Shown: positions 8,462-18,219 of the stretch, one piece after another
How the letters are laid out: each line of letters starts with the position of its first letter
Position numbering within the stretch: the first letter of the stretch is position 1
NCBI RefSeq assembly: GCF_001558695.1
Contig: NZ_LNTU01000023.1
Span: 620,001 to 684,000, forward strand
DNA from: Paramesorhizobium deserti
GTDB lineage: Bacteria; Pseudomonadota; Alphaproteobacteria; Rhizobiales; Rhizobiaceae
Direction of reading: 5' to 3'
Length of the DNA: 64,000 bases
Notes under the pieces: model-generated
Told to the model about the DNA's origin: nothing
What the model saw: the letters and a program-made list of their open reading frames with translations, nothing else
Databases searched by the model: none
Translations under genes and position numbers: made by a program

Positions 8462-11400
8462 TCAGCGCAGGCGACCGCTGGCGTGGGCCAGCATGGTGTA
8501 GACCTTGCCGGTATCCGACGTCAGATAGGTCTGCGTCACCATATTGTCGCGGTCGTTGCGGGCGACATCCTCGAGCAGGCGCTGGAAATCGTCCATATAG
8601 CGGTCCACCGCGCGGCGGAACTCGCTGTCGGACTGGTATTTGCGCTTGATCTCGTCGAAGGTCTGCTGACCCTTGAGCGTGTAGAGGCGGCGCGTGAAGA
8701 CATTGCGCTCGCCGCGACGGTAGCGGTCCCAGAGCTCCACGGATGCGTCGTGGTCGATGGCGCGGGCGATATCGACCGACAGCGAATTAAGCGATTCCAC
8801 GACATGGGCGGGTGAGCGCGGTGTGCCGCTCGGCTGCGCGCGGATCTGCTCGGGCTGTTCGTCCTCGCGCGAGGCGCGGGCGAGAAGGTCGGAGACCCAG
8901 CCGCCGCCATTGCGCGGCGCGCCGCCCTGTGCGGGAGCGGGCTGGCTCCTGCCGCCGCCGATCGGCTCCTCTGCTGAAAACGCACGTTCGGGAGCACGAG
9001 GCGCCGGGGCTGCCGGAATTGACGCGGCCGGTGCGGGACGGGGCGCCGGAGCAGGGCGGGAGACCGTCCTGTCAGCCCGGCTCTCGCCGACATCGACCAG
9101 GCGACCTGATTTATTCACGATCTCCGCCAGTTCCTTGAGCGCGTTGATCTGCTCGGAAACGGCTTTGCGCATGGCTGTGGTCGATTCCTTGGCCTCGGCG
9201 GGCATATCCAGCACGCCGCGCTTCAGTTCGCTGCGCGTCACGTCGAGCTCAGCGCGGATTTCTGCGGCCGTGCGGCGGATTTCGTCCGTCGCGGTGGTGA
9301 ACTTCTGCGACGCCTGCTCGACAACGTCGGAGATGGCCGCGCGCATCTGCTCGGCCGACATGCGGGTGCGGCCCTCGGCGCGTTCGAACGCGGTCGACAC
9401 CAGCTTCTCGAAGGAGCGCATGACCTGCTCGATGCCTTCCGACCTCTGGACCAAGCCGGAGGCGAGGTCCTGCAGCGCCTGCTGACGCTCTTCGAGCGTG
9501 GCGGCGAGATTGCTCTGCGCCGAGCCGATCATCTCGTTGGCGGAGCCGAGCATCCGGCCATGTTCCTCGAAGCGCTCGGCAATATTGGTGATCTGCTTCA
9601 GCGTCTCGTTGGAGAGGCTGCTGAGCGAATTGATATTGCCATCGATGAGGCGGGTCGAAGAGGCGAAGGTTTCGGCCGCCCGGCTGGTATTCTCGGCAAA
9701 GGACGAGGTTGTATCGAGGAGACGGGTATCGATATCCCCGAGATTGCGCGTGGCGACATCGATGAGTTCGCCAAGTTTGGTGTTGGAGGTCGCCAGGCGG
9801 TCGATGAGATCGCCCACACCCTCCGACAGGCCGGTCTTGGCTTCCTGGATCGCGGAGATGGTTTCCGCCGTCCGGCTGGCAAGCGCATTGACCAGCGCCG
9901 CATTCTCCGCACGGAGCCTGTCGGTCGCGGCATGGGTGGCTTCTTCGAGCTGGCTGGCGAGACCACGACCGCTGTCGGCAAGACGCTCGACGAGCGGTTC
10001 CGCGGTATCGTGAAGGATGCGGGTGATCTCCTGCGAGCGCGCGGCCAGAACGGTGTTGAGTTCGCGCGTGCGCTCTTCCAGCGTGGCCGAGGTGTTCTCC
10101 GTCACATTGGCTATGCGCGCCTCGATCGAGCCGAGTTCGGTTGCCACACGCGATCCGATCTCGCCGAGGCTCATGGCAATGGCATCGGCGCGCTCGTTGA
10201 GGCGGGATTCGGTGCTGTCGAGATTTTCGATGAGGCGGGCGCTGAAGGATTCGCCATAGCCGTCGAGCGCTTCGCTGGCCCGCGCGGCTTCAGCCGAAAG
10301 CGTGTTGGCGGCTTCGCCGATCTTCTCGCGCAAGGCACCGGCAACGACCGATGCACTCTGCTCAAGCGACTTGCGCACATTGTCCACACCGATCGACAAC
10401 GCCTTCTGCATGGTCGAGGTGCGCTCGTCGATAATGCCGGTCTGATCGTCGAATGCCCGTCCGATCACCGCGCTGCTTTCGCCGATGGCCTGGTGCAGCA
10501 TGGCCGTGCGCTGTTCAAGGATTGCGCTGTGATCCTGAAGCGTTTCACCGAGCGAAGCCGTGCTCTCCGTCAGTGCTGCGCGGATTTCGGCGGCGCGGTC
10601 CTCGATCGTGCGCTCATGCCCGTCCAGCGTCTGGGCGAGGGCGGCATGGTTCTGCACAAGGACGGAGTTGAGGCCGGCAGTGCGCTCCTCGATGGTGCGG
10701 GCGTGATCTTCGAAGCTCGTGCCAAACGTATCGCGGCTTTCCGCAAGCGCGGCGCGGATGGCAGCGGTACGCTCGTCGAGCGCACGGGCAAGCCCATCCT
10801 GGCCCTCGGTCAGAACGTCACGGACACCGCTGGTACGGTCATCGATCGTGCGGGCAAGCGCATCCTGGCTTCCGTTCAAGAGATCGCGGATGCCCTGCGT
10901 ACGCTCATCAAGGGCGCGGGCGAGCGCATCCTGGCTTTCGCCGAGGAGGTCGCGGACGCCGCTGGTGCGCTCATCGATCGACCTGACGTGGTTTTCGAAG
11001 ACGTTCTGCAGCACCGTGTTGTTCTCGGCCAGCGCCGCGCGGATGCCGGTGGTGCGTTCATCAAGCGTAGCGCCGTGCTTTTCAAAGGTCTTGTCGAGAA
11101 GGGCGCTGTTTTCGGCGATGGCAGCGCGGATCGCGGCGGTGCGCTCCTCGAGCAGTGATGCGTGGTTCTCCGTGACGCCACCGAGCGTCGCCGCGCTGGC
11201 GGCGACGGCCTTCTCGATATCGGACGTATGACCGGCAAGCGTATCGGCGTGATCGCGAATGACAGCCTGAACACGGTCGGTCTCGCCGGCGAGCGAGGCC
11301 GCGAGGGCATCGCGGCCTTCCGCCAACTGACCCGCGAAGGACGCGGCCTTTTCATTGAGAAGGCTGGCGACCGATTCGGCGATGCCCGAGAGATCGCTTG

Positions 11401-12997
11401 ATATCCGCGTCTTCGTCTCGTCGATGACGCCGCTGATCGACGTACGCCCTTCAGAGAAGGTCTCGGCGATCTCCCGCGTGCGAGCGATGAGGTTCTCGTT
11501 GATCTGGCGCGAACGCGCCTCCAGCGCCGCATTGAGCTTTTCCGTGCTGGCGTCGAGAGACTGCGCACGGGTCTCGAACTCGCTCAGCAGCGAGCGGCCG
11601 CGCTCGGAAAGCGTGTTGTCGAGATTGGCGAGACGTTCGTCGAACTCGCTGACCATCGTCTGCGTCGCGTTGCCGAGCAGGGAAGCGATGCCGCTGGTAC
11701 GCTTGTCCAGCGCTTCCTCAAGATTTGCGGCTACCGTCTGCGTCTGTTCGTTCAACGCGGCGATGCGCGTATCCAGGAGATTGGCAAAAGCCTCGCCGGA
11801 GGTGGTGATGCGGGAGGAGACGTCGTCGGCGCGCGTGTTGATGGCGCCGGTGATCGTATTGCCGCTTTCGTTGATCCTGTTGACGAGGTTCTCACCGGAC
11901 AGGTTGAGCGATTCCGTCAATTGCGTCGAGGCGCCCAGCACGCTGTCGCGAATGATGCTGCTGGCGGTAGTGAGCTCTTCCTTCAGCTGCTCATGCGCGC
12001 CGGAGATCGAGGAACGGACGCGTTCGGCGTGGGTGACGACCGCTTCACGCTCATTGCCGAGTTCGCCGACCAGCGTGCGGATGCGGATTTCATTGTCCGT
12101 ATAGGCGCGCTCCAGCTCGTTGACCTCCGTTTGAACGAGGGTTTCGAGCTCGACGGCGCGGGCAAGCGTGCGCTCGATGCCTTCGCTCATGGCCGCCACT
12201 TCGCGGCGGACCGCCTGGCCGAGCGAGGTGACGCGTTCGCCGGCGATCGCCTCGGGTTCGGCGAGACGCATGGCTGCTTCCGTCATGGTGCGGGCCGCGA
12301 ACTGCATTTCCTGGGCACGCCGCAGCATGTGGGCGAAGCCCCAGAACATGAGGATCGGCACGGTGATGCCGGTCGCGACCGCGATGCCGGTGGGCGAGGA
12401 GAAGAAATTGCCGATGGCTTGCGGCGATGTCAGACCCGACGCGCTGAGCGAATGGCCGATCGCGAGGCCGCCGGCGGCCCAGAGCGCGCTCAGGGCGGTC
12501 GTCGTCCAATAGATGCGGTTTGACGGGCGCTGAGTCAGGCTCCGGCGCAGAAGCGCCGCGTCACTCCGCAAGTCGTCGTTGGCCGGTGTCAGGGACGCGG
12601 CTTTCGGCTGGTTCTGGGACTGGCCTTGGAATTGTGGCTGGGCGGCTGAAATATCCACTGCCGGATCGTTTGCGGGCGTAGTCACGGCCACGACGCGCGG
12701 CGGAGAGGGCGGCGGAGGCGGCGCCGCGACGATGGCGGGCTTTACCGTTGAGGAAGCCGGTTTGGCGGCCGTCGGCTTGGCGGATGCAAACGGAGCGGGC
12801 GCAGCCTTCTTCTCATTGGCCAGTTCTTCGGCCGCACGCGAGATCTGCTCCTCCAGATCATCAAGCGAAAAATCATCTTCGACCGAGCCGAGGTTCATAT
12901 CGATGCCCAGATCGTCGTCGAAATCGATATCCAGGGCCTTTTCCAGCGCTTCCTCGACCTCGAGGTCGATCTTCTCCGCTTTGGTTTTGGGTGCCAT
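8462..12997 (-). CDS. Giant apolipoprotein-like coiled-coil membrane protein (growth pole ring protein GPR/RgsE-like)
   Basis: A 1511-residue protein. Residues 1-60 are very acidic, 60-150 are Ala/Pro-rich, and two membrane segments lie near 160-182 and 204-226. The rest, to about residue 1300, is almost continuous amphipathic helix with repeated LDERTxxIRxxL units. A Pro/Ala linker near 1320-1390 precedes a compact C-terminal domain (RYRRGERNVFTRRLY). This architecture matches the growth pole ring protein of Agrobacterium and RgsE of Sinorhizobium, which form a ring at the new growing pole and are needed for polar growth. The Agrobacterium protein is longer, and repeat number varies between species. 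Such genes are often mislabelled kinesin or apolipoprotein. It stands divergent from the Hpt gene. Confidence 0.75.
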   Translation of the reverse strand: MAPKTKAEKIDLEVEEALEKALDIDFDDDLGIDMNLGSVEDDFSLDDLEEQISRAAEELANEKKAAPAPFASAKPTAAKPASSTVKPAIVAAPPPPPSPPRVVAVTTPANDPAVDISAAQPQFQGQSQNQPKAASLTPANDDLRSDAALLRRSLTQRPSNRIYWTTTALSALWAAGGLAIGHSLSASGLTSPQAIGNFFSSPTGIAVATGITVPILMFWGFAHMLRRAQEMQFAARTMTEAAMRLAEPEAIAGERVTSLGQAVRREVAAMSEGIERTLARAVELETLVQTEVNELERAYTDNEIRIRTLVGELGNEREAVVTHAERVRSSISGAHEQLKEELTTASSIIRDSVLGASTQLTESLNLSGENLVNRINESGNTITGAINTRADDVSSRITTSGEAFANLLDTRIAALNEQTQTVAANLEEALDKRTSGIASLLGNATQTMVSEFDERLANLDNTLSERGRSLLSEFETRAQSLDASTEKLNAALEARSRQINENLIARTREIAETFSEGRTSISGVIDETKTRISSDLSGIAESVASLLNEKAASFAGQLAEGRDALAASLAGETDRVQAVIRDHADTLAGHTSDIEKAVAASAATLGGVTENHASLLEERTAAIRAAIAENSALLDKTFEKHGATLDERTTGIRAALAENNTVLQNVFENHVRSIDERTSGVRDLLGESQDALARALDERTQGIRDLLNGSQDALARTIDDRTSGVRDVLTEGQDGLARALDERTAAIRAALAESRDTFGTSFEDHARTIEERTAGLNSVLVQNHAALAQTLDGHERTIEDRAAEIRAALTESTASLGETLQDHSAILEQRTAMLHQAIGESSAVIGRAFDDQTGIIDERTSTMQKALSIGVDNVRKSLEQSASVVAGALREKIGEAANTLSAEAARASEALDGYGESFSARLIENLDSTESRLNERADAIAMSLGEIGSRVATELGSIEARIANVTENTSATLEERTRELNTVLAARSQEITRILHDTAEPLVERLADSGRGLASQLEEATHAATDRLRAENAALVNALASRTAETISAIQEAKTGLSEGVGDLIDRLATSNTKLGELIDVATRNLGDIDTRLLDTTSSFAENTSRAAETFASSTRLIDGNINSLSSLSNETLKQITNIAERFEEHGRMLGSANEMIGSAQSNLAATLEERQQALQDLASGLVQRSEGIEQVMRSFEKLVSTAFERAEGRTRMSAEQMRAAISDVVEQASQKFTTATDEIRRTAAEIRAELDVTRSELKRGVLDMPAEAKESTTAMRKAVSEQINALKELAEIVNKSGRLVDVGESRADRTVSRPAPAPRPAPAASIPAAPAPRAPERAFSAEEPIGGGRSQPAPAQGGAPRNGGGWVSDLLARASREDEQPEQIRAQPSGTPRSPAHVVESLNSLSVDIARAIDHDASVELWDRYRRGERNVFTRRLYTLKGQQTFDEIKRKYQSDSEFRRAVDRYMDDFQRLLEDVARNDRDNMVTQTYLTSDTGKVYTMLAHASGRLR
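10757..10980 (-). repeat. 22-residue coding repeats inside the coiled-coil gene
   Basis: Here the coiled-coil gene repeats a 66-bp unit about three times, encoding LDERTxGIRDLLxxSQDALA with a 22-residue spacing between DERT/DDRT motifs. Flanking units are spaced 29 residues (22 plus one heptad). The register fits an amphipathic helix of the apolipoprotein kind, and the DNA identity suggests fairly recent duplication. Confidence 0.7.
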
Positions 12998-13119
12998 CGC
13001 CGTTACTTACCTCGTACTCATTACTGATGGGGCATCGCGTTCAGATGCCGCACCGAACTTATTACGCCCATCTTATATCGTACCGGCTCGTGTGCCGGAA
13101 AGAAACATCCGAATTCGCA

Positions 13120-13210
13120 AATGCTTAAAAGTTTAAACACAAGGTTAATGCTGGGCGCTTGACGTGTCGTAAAAATCGCCGTTTTCCGCCCTTACACCTG
13201 TTTTAACCAA
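13120..13210. promoter_or_regulatory. Divergent promoter region with TTAA clusters (possible CtrA sites)
   Basis: The 311-bp gap between the divergent coiled-coil and Hpt genes is AT-richer than its surroundings. TTAA occurs at 13125, 13133 and 13145, and TTAACCAA at 13203. The CtrA consensus is TTAA-N7-TTAA, and the half-site is TTAACCAT. None of these is an exact full site (the spacing between the last pair is 8), so CtrA control is only a suggestion. Confidence 0.25.
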
Positions 13211-13308
13211 ATTGTGGAAATCTGCATCGACAGGCAAGGTGCAAGTCTCGAATATGCCATTTTTGAAGGCGAACGGGAATGCACCGAAAAGGATCCAAGG
13301 AGAATAAA

Positions 13309-13713
13309 ATGGCGGTAGCCCGTCAAAGCAACAACCGAGTCGCTCCCGTGGAAAGTGCTGCCATCGCTTTCGTCCAGCCGGGCGGCGAAATCTCCAGTCC
13401 GTCGCGCAGCCGTCCGATCGATCTCGTCCATCTGGCGCGCCAGACCCTCGGCGACCGCACGCTGGAAGCGGAAGTGCTTGCGCTGTTTTCCAAGCAGGCA
13501 AGCGGGGTGGCCGACCGCATCGGCCAGGTCACGGGCAAGGAGCGGGGGCTTCTCGCTCATTCGCTGAAAGGCTCGGCCCGTTCCGTTGGCGCGTTCCGCG
13601 TGGCGGAACTCGCAGAAAAGATCGAATCTGATCCGGCCAATGACAAGGTCGTCGCCGTCCTTTACGATGCCCTGACGGACGTGCAGGAATTCATCGCGGC
13701 CATCAGCCGCTGA
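13309..13713 (+). CDS. Hpt domain (histidine phosphotransfer) protein
   Basis: A 134-residue protein with a disordered N-terminal third and a C-terminal Hpt four-helix bundle. The phospho-accepting histidine is in LLAHSLKGSARSVGA, the standard HxxKG(S/A)A box. The start at 13309 is chosen because AAGGAG lies just upstream; an earlier in-frame ATG at 13279 lacks this. Hpt proteins pass phosphate between hybrid kinases and response regulators. No kinase is adjacent, so its partners are unknown. The neighbouring polar-growth gene and cckA 11 kb away make a cell-cycle or polarity link possible, but that is inference. Confidence 0.85.
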   Translation: MAVARQSNNRVAPVESAAIAFVQPGGEISSPSRSRPIDLVHLARQTLGDRTLEAEVLALFSKQASGVADRIGQVTGKERGLLAHSLKGSARSVGAFRVAELAEKIESDPANDKVVAVLYDALTDVQEFIAAISR

Positions 13714-13852
13714 CGGCGTAAATCCTATCCATCCAACATCATGACGGCGCTCCACCGGCTGCATAATGCCGCAGATGGCGCGGAGCGCCGCCTGGCAGGC
13801 TGAAGCCGGGTTGAACTTGCGCCTGCGAGGCAGTATCTGCGGAACTCAATAA

Positions 13853-15279
<1,427 letters not shown>

Positions 15280-15292
15280 CGCCGGGTTTATC

Positions 15293-15910
15293 CTAATTCG
15301 ATTTGCCGAACTCGCGTTCGAGGCGATAGGTCAGGAGGCGTTCGAAACGCTTCTCGAAATTGAGCGTCTCGACGCGATCGAACCGCTTTTGCGCGGCGTC
15401 GTGATCCTTCATCACCCGTGTGGTGATCTTGTCGATATCCTGGCGCAGCAGCGCGCAATCGGGCCGTGAAGGCAGCGCCTTCACCTGACGCTCTATATCG
15501 CTCGCATGGCTGCGGGCGATGACGATGTGGCTCTCCTCGTGGCGCTTGATATCCTGCGAGAGCGTATCCCAGACGAGGGCCAGTTCCTGCGATGCGGTGC
15601 GGCGCTGCTTCCAGCGCGGCAGGAAAACCTTGGCATAGACATTCACATAAACACCAGTGACGCGGCAGGCCTTTCCGTTGGAGCCATAGCGCGCCTTCGC
15701 GTCGAAGCGGATCTGCGCCGCTCCGGGATGGCGCTGGCCGGTGCTTTTCAGCAAATGGCCCCCGCTCGACAGCGCCTTGTCGAGATCGGCGGCGGTCTTG
15801 CCTGAGACGGTGTAATAGCTGTAGCTGCGGTGGATCTTGGCAGCCTCAGCTGTAGTGGCCGCAAAAGCGAGCACGGCCGTCAAGGCCAGAACCTTACGCA
15901 TGGAAATCAT
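15293..15910 (-). CDS. Secreted DUF922-type zinc protease-like protein
   Basis: A periplasmic protein of about 205 residues. From the ATG at 15910 it reads MISMRKVLALTAVLAFAATT, a clear signal peptide ending near AEA. The longer frame from 15952 would bury this signal, so I reject that start. The mature part carries the hallmark KRHEESHIVIARSHASDIE, an HExxH-like zinc motif (HEESH) of the DUF922 family of predicted metalloproteases, and the SYSYYTVSG opening typical of it. Its target is unknown. It converges on the ferredoxin reductase gene with only 13 bp between the stops. Confidence 0.8.
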   Translation of the reverse strand: MISMRKVLALTAVLAFAATTAEAAKIHRSYSYYTVSGKTAADLDKALSSGGHLLKSTGQRHPGAAQIRFDAKARYGSNGKACRVTGVYVNVYAKVFLPRWKQRRTASQELALVWDTLSQDIKRHEESHIVIARSHASDIERQVKALPSRPDCALLRQDIDKITTRVMKDHDAAQKRFDRVETLNFEKRFERLLTYRLEREFGKSN

Positions 15911-16103
15911 TTTCACCCAGGTCCTTTGCAGCTTCGAATGCCAGTATAACATTTCTGATCGCGGATAGGTTCAGCATGACGCACAATCGTCAAGACAAAT
16001 ATAATTGTCGTAAAAATTGACGGGTTGATGTTGGTTGACGCCTTGGGTTCTCGTCGGCACAAGTGGGATGATGGCCGATCGACAAAAGGGGAGCAAAGCG
16101 GAA

Positions 16104-16940
16104 ATGCGAAGAGAATGGCGGCTTGCCCATGGGCGCAGCCTTATCCTGGGCGAAGAAGCCGTCATCATGGGCATTCTCAATGTCACGCCGGACTCCTTTT
16201 CCGACGGCGGATTGCATGACGATCTGCCGAGGGCGCTCACGGCTGCTCGCGCCATGCTGGATGCGGGGGCGGCGATCATCGATGTCGGGGGGGAATCGAC
16301 GCGGCCGGGCGCGGTTCCCGTCGATGCGGAGACTGAGCAAGCGCGGATCCTGCCGGTGATCGCAACGCTTGCCCAGGATACGGATTGTCTCATCTCCGTC
16401 GACACCTATCGCGAGGAGACCGCGCGGCTCGCGGTCAAGGCCGGCGCGCATGTCGTCAACGATGTCTGGGGGCTGCAGCGCGAGCCGGGGATCGCCAATC
16501 TTGCGGCCGAGACGGGGGCAGGGCTCGTCATCATGCATACCGGCCGCGAGCGCGAGCGCGACCCCGACGTAATCGCCGACCAGTTCGCCTTCCTCGACCG
16601 GTCACTTGAGATCGCAAAGGCGGCAAATGTCGAGGAAAGCCGCATCGTGCTCGATCCGGGCTTCGGCTTTGCCAAGGATTCTGAAGAGAATATCGCATTG
16701 ATGGCGCGGTTTGCGGAGTTGCGGACATTCGGCTTTCCGCTGCTCGTCGGTACATCGCGCAAGCGGCTGATCGGCGCGATGACCGGACGGGAGGCGGCAG
16801 ATCGCGATGTCGGTACTGCGGCGACTTCCGCCATCCTGCGGCTTGCAGGCGCAGATATCTTCCGGGTGCATAATGTCGCTGTAAACCGGGATGCGCTGGT
16901 CGTCGCCGACGCCATCCTGAAAAGCCGGGCCGGCGCATGA
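16104..16940 (+). CDS. folP: Dihydropteroate synthase
   Basis: A 278-residue TIM-barrel enzyme that joins 6-hydroxymethyl-7,8-dihydropterin diphosphate with p-aminobenzoate in folate synthesis, the sulfonamide target. The two PROSITE-type blocks are present: IMGILNVTPDSFSDGG near residue 20 and AAIIDVGGESTRPGA near 55. The pterin-binding region RIVLDPGFGFAKDSEEN and the substrate loop VGTSRKRLIG are also clear. The start at 16104 is supported by GGGGAG upstream; the frame is open further 5' without a better site. It overlaps folK by four bases (ATGA). Confidence 0.95.
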   Translation: MRREWRLAHGRSLILGEEAVIMGILNVTPDSFSDGGLHDDLPRALTAARAMLDAGAAIIDVGGESTRPGAVPVDAETEQARILPVIATLAQDTDCLISVDTYREETARLAVKAGAHVVNDVWGLQREPGIANLAAETGAGLVIMHTGRERERDPDVIADQFAFLDRSLEIAKAANVEESRIVLDPGFGFAKDSEENIALMARFAELRTFGFPLLVGTSRKRLIGAMTGREAADRDVGTAATSAILRLAGADIFRVHNVAVNRDALVVADAILKSRAGA

Positions 16941-17458
16941 CGATGGGCGGCATGCGCAAAGCCTGGCTCGGCCTTGGCGGCAATATCGGCGATCCCGTCG
17001 CGGCCATGGGCCAGGCGCTGCGCGCGCTCGACGCGCGTGCCGATACGCGGGTCGTGGCGGTATCGTCCGTCTATCGCACGCCGCCATGGGGGAAGACCGA
17101 TCAGGACTGGTTCCACAATGCCTGCGCGGAGGTAGAAACGAGCCTTGCGCCTGTCGCATTGCTGGAAGCCTGTCTCGGCATCGAAAAGCAGATGAAAAGG
17201 CAGCGGGCGGAACGCTGGGGCCCGCGCACCATCGATATCGATGTGCTGGTGTTCGAAGGCGTGGAAACGCTGCAGGATCCGGCGCTCACATTGCCGCATC
17301 CGCGCATGACGGAGCGCGCCTTCGTGCTGGTGCCGCTGGCGGAGATCGCGCCGGGGCTTGAGGTTAATGGGCGGACGATCGAGGCATGGCGCGGGGATTG
17401 CGACCTGTCAGGCATAGAAAAAGCCCGCGACGAGGCGGGCTGGTGGCGGCACTTTTAG
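16937..17458 (+). CDS. folK: 2-Amino-4-hydroxy-6-hydroxymethyldihydropteridine diphosphokinase
   Basis: A 173-residue HPPK that pyrophosphorylates hydroxymethyldihydropterin to make the substrate of FolP. The family signature is RWGPRTIDIDVLVFEG near residue 95, and the N-terminus AWLGLGGNIGDPVAAMGQAL is the usual first strand and loop. The stop-start overlap with folP shows translational coupling. In many Hyphomicrobiales folB lies between folP and folK; here it is absent and must be elsewhere. A hairpin AGCCCGC-GACGAG-GCGGGCT lies within the last codons but has no T tract. Confidence 0.95.
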   Translation: MTMGGMRKAWLGLGGNIGDPVAAMGQALRALDARADTRVVAVSSVYRTPPWGKTDQDWFHNACAEVETSLAPVALLEACLGIEKQMKRQRAERWGPRTIDIDVLVFEGVETLQDPALTLPHPRMTERAFVLVPLAEIAPGLEVNGRTIEAWRGDCDLSGIEKARDEAGWWRHF

Positions 17459-17504
17459 TAGAACGGTTCGTGTCTTTATGGCCGAGCGCTGATGGAGTGA
17501 CGAT

Positions 17505-17551
17505 GTTCCGGAATGGATCCTCGGGCTTGACCCGAGGATCCATTCCGGAAC
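17505..17551. repeat. Perfect 47-bp palindrome after folK
   Basis: Twenty-one-base arms, GTTCCGGAATGGATCCTCGG plus G and their exact complement, enclose the loop CTTGA. The core CTCGGG-CTTGA-CCCGAG is the same as in the units at 8076 and 8171, so this is a longer member of that dispersed family. It lies between the convergent folK gene and the secreted-protein gene and may act as a terminator in both directions. Confidence 0.8.
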
Positions 17552-17599
17552 GTTCCAAACGGAAACCGCATCGCAGTGAAGTGGACTACTCCAGACGCG

Positions 17600-18133
17600 T
17601 CAGTTCTTCGCGATGCTGCCCACGGCCGCGCCGTCGACGCGCTTGAGGCTCATGCCGATGACGGGGACGAGTTCCTGTTCCACGCGAACGGAGACCGTGA
17701 CGTTCATGGTGTTGTCGTCGGCGATGCGAGCGAGCATCGCGCCATTCAACTGCTTGCGGTTGAGGCCAAACACCACCCGGTCGCGGCTGACGGTGCCAGA
17801 GGTGACGTCCAGACCCTTGCCTGCAGCGCCATCGTTGAACATGCCGGTATAGGTCTTGCCCTTGCGCATGACGGTTGCCTTCATCGGCTGGGAAAAGACG
17901 CCGACACGGCAGGAGCCGTCGAGCGTCATGCCGACGGCATCTTCCGGCGTGGTGCCTGCAAGCGTGCAGGTGAATTTGGTGCCTTTGTATTTCCCGGCGA
18001 CAATTTCGCCCGGACCAGTCCACTGGCCCTCGACATTGCGGAAAAACCGCTCATCCGTGTCGGCGGCCTGCGCCTGGGAGGCTGCGCCCGCCAAAGGCAG
18101 CAGGAAGAGACATGCGGCAAGGCAATTTTTCAT
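17600..18133 (-). CDS. Conserved secreted hypothetical protein
   Basis: A 177-residue protein with a clear signal peptide, MKNCLAACLFLLPLAGAA, cleaved near AQAAD. I do not recognise a named domain. The mature part begins ERFFRNVEGQWTGPGEIVAG and continues with alternating short strands and two spaced cysteines (FTCTLAG and GSCRVG), which suggests a small periplasmic beta barrel with one disulphide. The opening, a folded segment around GxWxGxGxI, resembles small lipid- or ligand-binding barrels, but that is a guess. It is monocistronic, with the perfect palindrome just beyond its stop. Confidence 0.75.
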   Translation of the reverse strand: MKNCLAACLFLLPLAGAASQAQAADTDERFFRNVEGQWTGPGEIVAGKYKGTKFTCTLAGTTPEDAVGMTLDGSCRVGVFSQPMKATVMRKGKTYTGMFNDGAAGKGLDVTSGTVSRDRVVFGLNRKQLNGAMLARIADDNTMNVTVSVRVEQELVPVIGMSLKRVDGAAVGSIAKN

Positions 18134-18219
18134 AAGTTGGACTCGGGGTTCTGCACAGGGCGATTCAAAGCCGATAATCGGCCGGATTGGTTAATGCTTG
18201 GTTTGCGTCGCCCTAATTG

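Noticed and set aside
10757-10980. Regular short repeats resembling a CRISPR array
   Set aside because: The 66-bp units are in frame inside the coiled-coil gene, encode a helical repeat and have no distinct spacers; no cas gene is present.
9560-11158. A 532-codon open frame on the plus strand
   Set aside because: It is antisense to the coiled-coil gene. Its length follows from the repetitive, GC-rich codon pattern, and the translation shows no family-like blocks or ribosome site.
17420-17445. GC hairpin AGCCCGC-GACGAG-GCGGGCT as a folK terminator
   Set aside because: It lies inside the folK coding end and has no T tract. The palindrome at 17505 is a better candidate.
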